A program made the translations under genes and the position numbers. The notes beneath the pieces are model-generated. The model did no database searches. It was not told where the DNA came from and saw nothing but the letters and a program-made list of their open reading frames with translations. Below are positions 45,348 through 53,627 of a stretch of DNA of 64,000 bases, in pieces. The stretch covers positions 2,130,501 through 2,194,500 of the forward strand of contig NZ_RBXD01000001.1 of assembly GCF_003634825.1 (NCBI RefSeq), written 5' to 3'. The number at the start of each line of letters is the position of its first letter. The first letter of the stretch is position 1. Source of the stretch: Flavobacterium sp. 123. Its GTDB lineage: Bacteria > Bacteroidota > Bacteroidia > Flavobacteriales > Flavobacteriaceae.

Positions 45348-45863
45348 TTATATTTTCTTCATTTGTTCTTTCATCATGCTGATTTGATCTTTCAACATGT
45401 TTTGCTTGTCTAGTTTTTTAGCCTCATTCAATAGGGTAGTAGCTTCTAGTTTTCTTCTGCGTGACATCGCAACACCAGCTAAGTTTAATTTGGCTACAGC
45501 CAAATCCATATCCATAGACAAACCTAATTCAATTGCTTTTTTGAAATATTTCTCTGCTTGATTGATGTTTGTTTGCGAAAGCATTATTCCGTGAAGGTAA
45601 TTGAAGTATCCTTGTTGTTTTTGTACCAAAGCCGATTCTGGGTTTTTGATATATGCTAGCCATTTTTTTGCGCCTTCAAAATCTTGTTTTCTTAGTTTTA
45701 AGAAGGCAAGTAGGATGAATTCATTTTTAAAGTAAAGAAAAATTGGAAAAGCACTTAGTAAAATAAGGAAGATCCCATTTCCAATATTACTTTCTGTAAA
45801 TTGCCAAAAGCCAGTAGCTATAATAAGTCCGGCAATAATAAGTTTAATATTTTTGTGAAACAT
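45348..45863 (-). CDS. Membrane-anchored TPR-like protein
   Basis: A 171-aa protein with two N-terminal transmembrane helices (about 5-22 and 27-47) and a cytoplasmic helical repeat region (about 55-165). The latter reads as tetratricopeptide-like pairs (NINQAEKYFKKAIELGLSMD, AVAKLNLAGVAMSRRRKLEA). A role in complex assembly is probable from the fold, but the partner is unknown. Confidence 0.75.
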   Translation of the reverse strand: MFHKNIKLIIAGLIIATGFWQFTESNIGNGIFLILLSAFPIFLYFKNEFILLAFLKLRKQDFEGAKKWLAYIKNPESALVQKQQGYFNYLHGIMLSQTNINQAEKYFKKAIELGLSMDMDLAVAKLNLAGVAMSRRRKLEATTLLNEAKKLDKQNMLKDQISMMKEQMKKI

Positions 45864-45927
45864 AATAGGTATATTTTTATGATTGCAAAGATAGTAAAAG
45901 GAATTAAAAATATTTTTATAAAACTAC

Positions 45928-45957
45928 TTGCCAGAAAAAAAAGTCTTTGTATATTTG
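45928..45957 (+). promoter_or_regulatory. Promoter of the L34 gene
   Basis: TTG (45928-45930), 19 bp and TATATTTG (45950-45957) fit the consensus exactly. The leader is about 65 nt. Confidence 0.78.
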
Positions 45958-46029
45958 CACTCGGTTTTAGAATAACGGTTATTCAAAAACATTAAGACAC
46001 ATAAATTAAGATTTTAAAGATACAAAGCA

Positions 46030-46191
46030 ATGAGCAAAAGAACGTTTCAACCATCGAAAAGAAAAAGAAGAAATAAGCACGGATTTATGGACAGAATGGC
46101 TTCTGCTAATGGAAGAAAAGTTCTTGCGCGTAGAAGAGCTAAAGGAAGACATAAATTGACTGTATCTAGCGAACCTAGACACAAAAAATAA
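46030..46191 (+). CDS. rpmH: 50S ribosomal protein L34
   Basis: A 53-aa highly basic protein beginning [19 protein letters not shown]. It has [19 protein letters not shown], the L34 signature, plus a short C-terminal extension ([12 protein letters not shown]). It has its own promoter and terminator. No rnpA or dnaA neighbours are present, unlike the classical arrangement. Confidence 0.97.
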
Positions 46192-46210
46192 TGTTTGTAT
46201 AAACTTATAT

Positions 46211-46243
46211 AAGGCGTTACTTCTTTTAGTATCGCCTTTTTTT
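46211..46243 (+). terminator. Rho-independent terminator of rpmH
   Basis: Stem AAGGCGNTAC with its complement (one mismatch), a long loop and a T-run. It lies 20 nt after rpmH. Confidence 0.7.
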
Positions 46244-46348
46244 ATACCTTGTCATTAAAAAAGTTTCAAGTTTAAGATTTAAAGCGAGTTACAAACTTTA
46301 AACCTCAAACTTTAAACAATAAATAACAACTACACATACCACAATACA

Positions 46349-49204
46349 ATGCCAAAAGACACATCCATAAAATCAGTTTTAATAATAGGTTCTGGTCCTA
46401 TTGTTATTGGTCAAGCTTGCGAATTTGATTATGCAGGATCTCAATCAGCTCGTTCTATTCGTGAAGAAGGAATCGAAGTTATCTTGATTAACTCGAATCC
46501 GGCAACAATCATGACCGACCCTTCTATGGCAGATCATGTTTATTTGAAACCCTTAACAACTAAATCTATTATTGAAATCCTTAAGGCACATCCGCAAATT
46601 GATGCTGTTTTGCCAACAATGGGAGGACAAACAGCACTAAATTTATGTTTAGAAGCTGATGAAAAAGGAATTTGGGAAGATTTTGGAGTGAAATTAATTG
46701 GTGTTGATGTGAATGCCATTAATATTACTGAAGATAGAGAGCAGTTCAAACAATTATTACAAAAAATAAATGTTCCTACTGCACCAGCAAAAACAGCTAC
46801 TTCATTTTTAGAAGGTAAAGAAATTGCTCAGGAATTTGGTTTTCCATTAGTAATTCGTCCTTCGTTTACATTAGGAGGAACTGGAGCTGCTTTTGTTCAT
46901 AGTAAAGAAGAGTTTGACGAAAAACTAACTTACGGATTAGAAATGTCACCAATTCACGAAGTTTTAATTGATAAAGCTTTATTAGGTTGGAAAGAATACG
47001 AATTAGAATTGTTGAGAGACAAAAATGATAATGTGGTGATTATATGTTCTATCGAAAATATGGACCCAATGGGAATCCATACTGGAGATTCAATAACAGT
47101 AGCGCCAGCAATGACATTATCAGATACAACTTTCCAAAAATTACGTGATTATGCTATCTTGATGATGCGTAGTATCGGAAATTTTGCAGGAGGTTGTAAC
47201 GTACAGTTTGCGGTTTCACCAGACGAAAAAGAAGATATTGTTGCAATTGAAATCAATCCTCGTGTGTCTCGTTCTTCTGCTTTAGCATCAAAAGCAACGG
47301 GTTATCCAATTGCTAAAATTGCTTCAAAATTAGCTTTAGGCTACAACTTAGATGAGTTGCAAAACCAAATCACCAAATCAACTTCAGCTTTATTTGAACC
47401 GACTTTGGATTATGTGATTGTAAAAATACCACGTTGGAATTTTGATAAATTCGAAGGTGCTGACAGAACTTTAGGGCTTCAAATGAAATCAGTTGGGGAA
47501 GTAATGGGAATTGGACGTTCGTTCCAAGAAGCCTTACACAAAGCAACACAATCATTGGAAATCAAAAGAAATGGTTTAGGGGCTGATGGAAAAGGATACA
47601 CTAACTACGAACAAATTATCGAGAAACTGACTTTTGCAAGTTGGGATCGTGTTTTCGTGATTTATGATGCTATCGCAATGGGAATTCCATTGAGTCGTAT
47701 TCATGAAATCACCAGAATCGATATGTGGTTCTTGAAACAATACGAAGAATTGTATGTTTTAGAAAAAGAGATTTCTAACTATACTGTAGAAACTTTGCCA
47801 AGAGAATTGCTTTTGGAAGCCAAACAAAAAGGTTTTGCTGATAGACAAATTGCACACATGATGAGTTGTAAGGAAAGTCAAGTGCATACCTTGCGTACAG
47901 ACATGAGTATCAACCGTGTGTTTAAATTAGTAGATACATGTGCTGCGGAATTCACGGCTAAAACACCTTATTACTATTCGACTTTTGAAGCCGAAATAGA
48001 AAAAGCGGACGGAACACGTTATGTTGACAACGAAAGTACAGTAACCGATAAAAAGAAAATTATTGTTCTTGGGTCAGGCCCAAACAGAATTGGACAAGGA
48101 ATTGAGTTTGATTACTCTTGTGTTCACGGGGTACTTGCGGCTAAAGAATGTGGGTACGAAACCATCATGATTAACTGTAATCCTGAAACGGTTTCTACTG
48201 ATTTTGATACAGCGGATAAATTGTATTTCGAACCCGTTTTTTGGGAACATATCTATGATATTATCCAACACGAAAAACCAGAAGGCGTTATCGTACAATT
48301 AGGAGGACAAACTGCCTTGAAATTGGCCGAAAAACTGTCTAAATACGGAGTGAAAATTATAGGAACCAGTTTTGATGCCTTAGATTTAGCCGAAGACAGA
48401 GGACGTTTCTCTGATTTGTTAACAGAATTGAATATTCCTTTCCCACAATTCGGGATTGCGGAAACGGCGGATGAAGCTTCTGCTTTAGCTGATACTTTAG
48501 ATTTTCCATTATTGATTCGTCCTTCGTATGTATTAGGAGGTCAGGGAATGAAAATTGTAATTAACAAAAAAGAATTAGAAGAGCACGTTATCAACTTATT
48601 GAAATCGATTCCAGGGAATAAATTGCTGTTAGACCATTATTTGGCCGGAGCAATCGAAGCAGAAGCGGATGCGATTTGTGATGCAGACGGAAATGTGTAT
48701 ATCATAGGAATTATGGAGCACATAGAACCTTGTGGCGTACACTCGGGCGATTCTAACGCTACTTTACCACCGTTTAACTTGGGTGAATTTGTGATGCAAC
48801 AAATTAAAGATCATACACATAAAATCGCTAAAGCTTTAAAAACGGTTGGTTTAATCAACATTCAGTTTGCGATAAAAGATGATACGGTTTATATCATTGA
48901 AGCTAATCCTAGAGCGTCTCGTACCGTTCCATTTATTGCAAAAGCATACGGAGAACCTTATGTGAACTATGCGACTAAAGTGATGTTAGGACATAATAAA
49001 GTAACTGATTTTACTTTTAATCCACAATTAAAAGGATATGCTATTAAGCAACCTGTTTTCTCTTTCAGTAAGTTCCAAAATGTGAATAAAGCATTAGGAC
49101 CAGAAATGAAATCAACAGGAGAAAGCATCTTGTTTATTGATGACTTGAAAGACGATCAATTCTATGAATTGTATTCTAGAAGAAAAATGTACTTGAGTAA
49201 ATAA
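46349..49204 (+). CDS. carB: Carbamoyl-phosphate synthase large subunit
   Basis: A 951-aa enzyme that makes carbamoyl phosphate for arginine and pyrimidine synthesis. Two homologous ATP-grasp halves are visible. The first begins SVLIIGSGPIVIGQACEFDY and the second KIIVLGSGPNRIGQGIEFDY (about residue 570). Each has a RPSFTLGGTG/RPSYVLGGQG ATP-binding loop and a NPRVSRSSALASKATG-type motif. The protein ends at FYELYSRRKMYLSK, about 120 residues before the end of E. coli CarB, so the MGS-like allosteric domain is absent. carA is not in the window. Confidence 0.96.
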   Translation: MPKDTSIKSVLIIGSGPIVIGQACEFDYAGSQSARSIREEGIEVILINSNPATIMTDPSMADHVYLKPLTTKSIIEILKAHPQIDAVLPTMGGQTALNLCLEADEKGIWEDFGVKLIGVDVNAINITEDREQFKQLLQKINVPTAPAKTATSFLEGKEIAQEFGFPLVIRPSFTLGGTGAAFVHSKEEFDEKLTYGLEMSPIHEVLIDKALLGWKEYELELLRDKNDNVVIICSIENMDPMGIHTGDSITVAPAMTLSDTTFQKLRDYAILMMRSIGNFAGGCNVQFAVSPDEKEDIVAIEINPRVSRSSALASKATGYPIAKIASKLALGYNLDELQNQITKSTSALFEPTLDYVIVKIPRWNFDKFEGADRTLGLQMKSVGEVMGIGRSFQEALHKATQSLEIKRNGLGADGKGYTNYEQIIEKLTFASWDRVFVIYDAIAMGIPLSRIHEITRIDMWFLKQYEELYVLEKEISNYTVETLPRELLLEAKQKGFADRQIAHMMSCKESQVHTLRTDMSINRVFKLVDTCAAEFTAKTPYYYSTFEAEIEKADGTRYVDNESTVTDKKKIIVLGSGPNRIGQGIEFDYSCVHGVLAAKECGYETIMINCNPETVSTDFDTADKLYFEPVFWEHIYDIIQHEKPEGVIVQLGGQTALKLAEKLSKYGVKIIGTSFDALDLAEDRGRFSDLLTELNIPFPQFGIAETADEASALADTLDFPLLIRPSYVLGGQGMKIVINKKELEEHVINLLKSIPGNKLLLDHYLAGAIEAEADAICDADGNVYIIGIMEHIEPCGVHSGDSNATLPPFNLGEFVMQQIKDHTHKIAKALKTVGLINIQFAIKDDTVYIIEANPRASRTVPFIAKAYGEPYVNYATKVMLGHNKVTDFTFNPQLKGYAIKQPVFSFSKFQNVNKALGPEMKSTGESILFIDDLKDDQFYELYSRRKMYLSK

Positions 49205-49222
49205 TACTTGATTTCATCATAT

Positions 49223-49250
49223 AAAAAAAGCCCCGTTTGGGGCTTTTTTT
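49223..49250. terminator. Bidirectional terminator after carB
   Basis: Stem AAAAAAAGCCCC with its complement and a 4-nt loop, with T-runs on both strands. It serves carB and the convergent P-type ATPase. Confidence 0.88.
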
Positions 49251-49294
49251 ATGAAATAATTTTATTTATAATTGATTAACAAAAACTTTCTTAG

Positions 49295-51301
49295 CTATTT
49301 GTTGAAATTCATATTTTGAATTCTCACAGCATTTAATATGGCTAATAATGCAACTCCTACATCAGCAAAAACAGCCTCCCACATTGTGGCTAATCCACCT
49401 GCTCCAAGAATTAAAACGATTCCTTTTATGGCAAATGCCATTGTAATGTTTTGCCATACTATTCTCTTTGTCTGTTTTCCAATGTTTATTGCCATTGGAA
49501 TTTTACTTGGCATGTCGTCTTGAATTACTACATCTGCGGTTTCAATAGTGGCATCGCTTCCAAGGCCTCCCATTGCAATGCCAACATTACTCAAGGCTAT
49601 AGCAGGAGCATCGTTTATACCATCGCCTACAAAAGCAACTGTTTGGTTTTGTGCAATAATTTCTTTTATCTTATTTACTTTATCTTCTGGTAATAAATCA
49701 CCAAATGCATGTGTTATTTTTAATTTATCCGCAACATATTTTACAACGGTATTCTTGTCACCACTTAGCATTGTGGTTTTTACGCCTAATGCTTTTAATT
49801 TTTCTATGGTAATTTGCGCATCTTCTTTAATACTGTCGGCAATTGTTAAATATCCCACAAATTGTTTGTCATAAGCAATAGCAATTAAGGTGTAAACAAT
49901 TTTAGTTGGATCAATATCATATTTTATGGAAGCATCGTCCATCAACTTAAAATTTCCTACTATAATTTCCTTGTCTCGAATAGTTGCTTTTAGTCCGTGT
50001 CCTGAAATTTCTTTTACATCATTAAGTTTTATAGTATAATCAATTTGGCCAACAAAATCATGAATAGCAGTAGCAACGGGATGCGTACTGTGGTTTTCCA
50101 AAGCATTAATCATTTGTAAAATTTCCTCTTTGTTGAATTCAGGTTTTATAACCACTTCTTGTACCTTGAAAACACCTTCAGTCATTGTCCCAGTTTTGTC
50201 CATAACTACATTTTGAATAGTAGCGATTAAGTCTAAAAAGTTACTGCCCTTAAACAAAATTCCATTTTTACTGGCTGCTCCAATTCCTCCAAAATAACCT
50301 AACGGAATACTAATAACCAAAGCGCATGGGCAAGAAATAACCAAGAAAACTAATGCTCTATAAAGCCATTGATTAAAAACATAATTGTCTACAAAAAAGT
50401 ACGGGATTGTACTAATCATAATTGCCAAAAGGACAACAATTGGCGTGTAGATTTTAGCAAATTTTCTGATGAATAATTCTGTTGGTGCTTTTTGTTTTGT
50501 AGCATTTTGAACCATTTCCAAAATTTTACTCAACTTGCTATCCGTGTATGCTGTTGTTACTTTTACTTGTGTAATAGCGTTTAGATTTATCATTCCTGCT
50601 AAAACAACTTCTCCTTTATTTTTGGTTGTAGGCTTACTTTCGCCTGTGAGAGCAGTAGTGTTGAATGAGGCATTTTCAGAAATTAATTCTCCATCAAGTC
50701 CAAGTTTTTCTCCTGATTTGAGTTGGATAATATCGCCAATAGTAGCATCTATTGCTTTAATGATTTTGGCTTCGCTATTCCATAAAATAGTTACTTCGTC
50801 AGGTCGTTGGTCAAGTAGGGTTTTGATGTTGGCTTTCGCTCTTTTTACCGCCAATGCTTGAAATACTTCACCCACAGAATAAAATAACATAACCGCTACA
50901 CCTTCGGGATATTTTTCAATTGCAAATGCACCAATTGTAGCAATCGACATTAATAAAAATTCGGAAAATAGTTCCCCTTTTCGGATCGTAACTATTGCTT
51001 GCTTCAAAACTGGAAATCCAACGGGTAAATAGGTGAATATGTACCATGCAATTTTTACCCAACCCGTAAACCATATTGTTAAGAAGTAATTTTCTAAGCT
51101 AATAGCAATAAGTAATAAGATTGATGAAATAATTGCTGGCACAAACATTTTCAAAAGACCGATGCTATTGGAATAGTCGGCTTTGTGTTCTTCTTTTTTT
51201 GTTTGTTCAAAAATAGCTTCGTCGGTAGCGCAACAGCTCGGTTCTTTAGGGCTTTTTTTTAGTTGTTTGCCGTTTTTATCGTGTGTGTGTTTGTGTTCCA
51301 T
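49295..51301 (-). CDS. Heavy-metal translocating P1B-type ATPase (Zn/Cd/Pb-like)
   Basis: A 668-aa pump with eight transmembrane helices. The ion-site motif SCPCALVIS (about 325-333), the phosphorylation motif MDKTGTMTEG (about 363-372), the HP motif NHSTHPVA, and GDGINDAPA are present. The last helices hold a conserved Asp (FADVGVALLAILNAVRI), as in ZntA-type Zn/Cd/Pb exporters. The N-terminus lacks an HMA domain. Instead there is a short His/Lys-rich and CC-containing stretch (residues 1-30, HKHTHDKNGK, PSCCATDE). It is a single leftward gene framed by terminators. Confidence 0.92.
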   Translation of the reverse strand: MEHKHTHDKNGKQLKKSPKEPSCCATDEAIFEQTKKEEHKADYSNSIGLLKMFVPAIISSILLLIAISLENYFLTIWFTGWVKIAWYIFTYLPVGFPVLKQAIVTIRKGELFSEFLLMSIATIGAFAIEKYPEGVAVMLFYSVGEVFQALAVKRAKANIKTLLDQRPDEVTILWNSEAKIIKAIDATIGDIIQLKSGEKLGLDGELISENASFNTTALTGESKPTTKNKGEVVLAGMINLNAITQVKVTTAYTDSKLSKILEMVQNATKQKAPTELFIRKFAKIYTPIVVLLAIMISTIPYFFVDNYVFNQWLYRALVFLVISCPCALVISIPLGYFGGIGAASKNGILFKGSNFLDLIATIQNVVMDKTGTMTEGVFKVQEVVIKPEFNKEEILQMINALENHSTHPVATAIHDFVGQIDYTIKLNDVKEISGHGLKATIRDKEIIVGNFKLMDDASIKYDIDPTKIVYTLIAIAYDKQFVGYLTIADSIKEDAQITIEKLKALGVKTTMLSGDKNTVVKYVADKLKITHAFGDLLPEDKVNKIKEIIAQNQTVAFVGDGINDAPAIALSNVGIAMGGLGSDATIETADVVIQDDMPSKIPMAINIGKQTKRIVWQNITMAFAIKGIVLILGAGGLATMWEAVFADVGVALLAILNAVRIQNMNFNK

Positions 51302-51405
51302 ATCTTAGGAGTAAAGACTAACGTGCCACAGTTTGGTGTAGTAACGGGTTTTGCTAATTATTTCTAAAGATAAGCAAAATTTCAACTTGGTAATTTCTGG
51401 TTAAG

Positions 51406-51453
51406 AAAAAGAGAACAAGCTATTTAAGTAATAAATCGCTTGTTCTCTTTTTT
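51406..51453 (-). terminator. Terminator between the MdaB-like and P-type ATPase genes
   Basis: Stem AAAAAGAGAACAAGC with its complement and a 17-nt loop. It ends the leftward MdaB-like transcript, whose stop codon overlaps it by 2 nt. Confidence 0.8.
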
Positions 51454-52057
51454 ATAAACTCAAAACTTTTACTAAATGTGCTGGATAATTTTCCAAATCT
51501 TTTTCAATAGTATCGCCTTTGTAAATGTCGAAACAATTATAATCAGGCAAAATATCATATCCGCAGAAACGATAATTACTTGTGATATTAAGGAAAACGT
51601 CAGAAGTGTTTTTTCCTTGTAATAGATTTTGTGAAGGATTATTGAAAGCTTCTGCTGGTGCATTCCAAGTAGCACAAATCATAAATTTTCGCCCTTGCAT
51701 ATTTCCGCCAGAACCATATTGCTTTGATTCATCGTCTCTACTTCTTCCGTCACCAATAAGTAGTTTTTTACTATTAAGTCCTCTATTGAAAACTTCGTCA
51801 ACGTATTTTTTATAAATCCAAGGTGCGCCAAACCAATTCACAGGCGTTTGAAGAATTACGATGTCTGCTTGCAAATGTTTTTCAACTTCTTCTTCAGTGT
51901 TATATCCTTTTTCAACTTTGGTTTCTAAAACTTCGTAAGATTTAGAGTTGAAAAAATCTTTTGCAATTTGGTAAAATGAATTATTTAGCGTTCCTTCTGT
52001 CCAATTCGGATACGTTAAATGCGTATCAATTAATAATACTTTTTTTAATTTCTGCAT
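51452..52057 (-). CDS. NAD(P)H-dependent oxidoreductase, flavodoxin-like (MdaB-like)
   Basis: A 201-aa flavodoxin_2-fold protein. LLIDTHLTYPNWTEGTLNNS starts the FMN/FAD phosphate-binding loop. DIVILQTPVNWFGAPWIYKK is the family flavin-binding segment. The ending includes RFCGYDILPDYNCFDIYK. It is closest by pattern to modulator of drug activity B (NADPH:quinone reductase). There is no membrane segment. Confidence 0.87.
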   Translation of the reverse strand: MQKLKKVLLIDTHLTYPNWTEGTLNNSFYQIAKDFFNSKSYEVLETKVEKGYNTEEEVEKHLQADIVILQTPVNWFGAPWIYKKYVDEVFNRGLNSKKLLIGDGRSRDDESKQYGSGGNMQGRKFMICATWNAPAEAFNNPSQNLLQGKNTSDVFLNITSNYRFCGYDILPDYNCFDIYKGDTIEKDLENYPAHLVKVLSL

Positions 52058-52228
52058 ATCTATGTTTTTTTGCGAATTTAAGTAAACGGAAGTTCTTTTT
52101 TACTTAATGTTTTGTTAGAATTTTGGGTGTGTTAAAAAATAGCAGCCAAATTCTATATATAGGATAGAATCACACAAAGCTTGCTAATTTTGGATAGATA
52201 AGTATGACAAATGCCATACTTTTGATGT

Positions 52229-52359
52229 GACTAACGTTCTCGCGCTACAAACAGTTTGGGATTAAGGAAGCGTTATCTTTCGGATTTGCCAATTCTTCCA
52301 AATACAAACCAATTTTCCATTAAGCCTAATGCCCAAATTGCTTGTAGCGTGTGTTAGGC
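52229..52359 (+). repeat. Integron attC-like imperfect palindrome
   Basis: A 131-nt non-coding segment starts GACTAAC and ends GTTAGGC (GTTRRRY form). The internal arms pair: CGCTACAAACAGTTTGGG with CCCAAATTGCTTGTAGCG, and beyond that ATTAAGGAAGC with a partner near CATTAAGCC. This is the layout of a folded attC recombination site: inverse-core and core ends, two paired arms, variable central loop, and under 150 nt in length. The left end matches the RYYYAAC consensus at 6 of 7 positions. No integrase lies in the window, so the assignment is tentative. Confidence 0.45.
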
Positions 52360-52366
52360 GATGTTA
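52353..52366 (+). repeat. Left copy of a 14-bp inverted repeat bracketing a small cassette
   Basis: GTTAGGCGATGTTA here and the complement of TAATATCGCCTAAC at 52934-52947 match at 13 of 14 positions in opposite orientation. Between them lie the two small membrane-protein genes. This copy overlaps the right end of the attC-like palindrome. Confidence 0.5.
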
Positions 52367-52425
52367 TTTCTTTGAATTAATTTTAAATTTTGTCTATTGA
52401 TAGATTGCCTCAAATCAATAATTCA

Positions 52426-52599
52426 CTAATGATGCAAAGCAGTATATAATCTTGCAAAAAATAAAAATATTCCACCCAATAAAAAAAATAACCAATATCT
52501 TTTTAATGATAAATAATTTTCATTTTTGGAGATTTTCAAAAATATTCCCCAAACAATAAGCACAACAGGCACAAGAAAGTTCAAAATATTATCACTCAT
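52426..52599 (-). CDS. 57-aa membrane protein (cassette gene 2)
   Basis: Starts MSDNILNFLVPVVLIVWGIF (start at 52599; a longer frame 18 codons upstream is not needed). Two transmembrane helices lie at about 7-23 and 33-52, with short polar ends. No family is recognised. The stop TAA of the preceding gene and this ATG are separated by one base, so the two are coupled. The size and the bracketing by an inverted repeat fit a mobile gene cassette. Confidence 0.55.
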   Translation of the reverse strand: MSDNILNFLVPVVLIVWGIFLKISKNENYLSLKRYWLFFLLGGIFLFFARLYTALHH

Positions 52600-52600
52600 A

Positions 52601-52816
52601 TTATAAAATTGTTTTAAAAAAGTAAATAACAAATAAAAATGCAAATAGAACAATTAAAAACACTGATTTTAAATAAGATATACTTTTATATTGCCCGTCA
52701 ATTATTAAAGAATCTTTTTTGTTTTTATTTCTTAATTCAAATTTATATATTAAAAAAACAATCGCTAAAAGTATTAAATATAGGACGCATAATTGAAAAT
52801 CAGTTAAATTGTTCAT
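52601..52816 (-). CDS. 71-aa membrane protein (cassette gene 1)
   Basis: Starts MNNLTDFQLCVLYLILLAIV. Two transmembrane helices (about 8-24 and 51-68) flank a charged cytoplasmic loop (KFELRNKNKKDS). No family is recognised. It ends one base before the next ORF and shares its two-helix layout, so the pair may act together. Confidence 0.55.
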   Translation of the reverse strand: MNNLTDFQLCVLYLILLAIVFLIYKFELRNKNKKDSLIIDGQYKSISYLKSVFLIVLFAFLFVIYFFKTIL

Positions 52817-52933
52817 TATTAATCTTGTTTAATGCTTGATGCGGTTTATACCGCTCAGTTTCTTTTGATTGTTAGTTAATTGCTTACACTCCTAAACTCG
52901 CTATATTTTTCAAGATAACTCGTTTTGATTTGT

Positions 52934-52947
52934 TAATATCGCCTAAC
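52934..52947 (+). repeat. Right copy of the 14-bp inverted repeat
   Basis: TAATATCGCCTAAC is the inverted partner of 52353-52366 (13/14). Together they enclose about 580 bp containing the two small membrane-protein genes. Confidence 0.5.
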
Positions 52948-53038
52948 TAGTATATATCTTCTTAACGCCTGTAAGGAGTTGTATTTATTGGTACTCTTTA
53001 ATTTTTAAAACCCTCTAGTACAACATAAGTACAACAAA

Positions 53039-53530
53039 TCAGAATACTTTTATTTGACTATAGATCCCAATACTATTAAGCTGTGCTTGGCGGTTCATCG
53101 CTTGATACTCTGCTAGCTTACCACAATAATATTGTTGGGTTGCTTTAGCATACCCATTTTGTAAAAGTAATTCATTTAAACATAATCCACTAGGCAAAAT
53201 TACATACCCTAATTGTCTGTTCCAGTAGTCGTAATAGTTCTCCTGTTCTGTAATGATAGTTACAACCGTTTTAGGCGGTGCAACCGACAAAACGAAGTGC
53301 AAGGATTGCAAACCAAATTGGAGCAATAATTGGGCTGGTAAACTGCTTTTCTCTTCATCCTCTTTCATCTTTCTGTTAATCTTTACTTCTGGTGCATCCA
53401 AGCCATAAAGACGGATTTCTTTTTTCATTTGAGTGAAACGATTGCAAATGATTATGCTATCTCCGTCAAGGACTTCTTCAATTTGCCAATGGGTTTCCAC
53501 TATGTACGGTGCTTTTGCGTTGTATTGCAT
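53039..53530 (-). CDS. Thermonuclease (SNase)-like protein
   Basis: A 163-aa staphylococcal nuclease-fold protein without a signal peptide. The start at 53530 was chosen because a TTG at 53563 overlaps a -7 promoter box. VLDGDSIII (about 20-28) and IRLYGLDAPEVK (about 41-52) hold the first acidic and basic active-site residues. DYWNRQLGYVILPSGLCLNE and LQNGYAKA match the remaining motifs; the second catalytic Arg sits in NRQLGYV. It should hydrolyse DNA or RNA. The lack of a secretion signal and the neighbouring phage-like genes suggest an accessory role inside the module. Confidence 0.8.
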   Translation of the reverse strand: MQYNAKAPYIVETHWQIEEVLDGDSIIICNRFTQMKKEIRLYGLDAPEVKINRKMKEDEEKSSLPAQLLLQFGLQSLHFVLSVAPPKTVVTIITEQENYYDYWNRQLGYVILPSGLCLNELLLQNGYAKATQQYYCGKLAEYQAMNRQAQLNSIGIYSQIKVF

Positions 53531-53560
53531 TGATTTACAGTATTTTAAGTTATTGATAAT

Positions 53561-53568
53561 CAAAGATA
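53561..53568 (-). promoter_or_regulatory. -7 promoter element before the SNase gene
   Basis: The minus strand reads TATCTTTG, matching TAnnTTTG, about 30 nt upstream of the ATG. It supports the 53530 start. No -33 TTG was found at the usual distance. Confidence 0.45.
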
Positions 53569-53627
53569 ATACTTGAAATTTGTCTTATGAATTTTATCTA
53601 ATTATTAATCCATTAAAACTTAAAAAA

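Noticed and set aside
53017..53035. AGTACAAC twice at 11-bp spacing, considered as an attachment-site core
   Set aside because: Only 8 bp, and no second copy at the far end of the accessory region could be found in the window.
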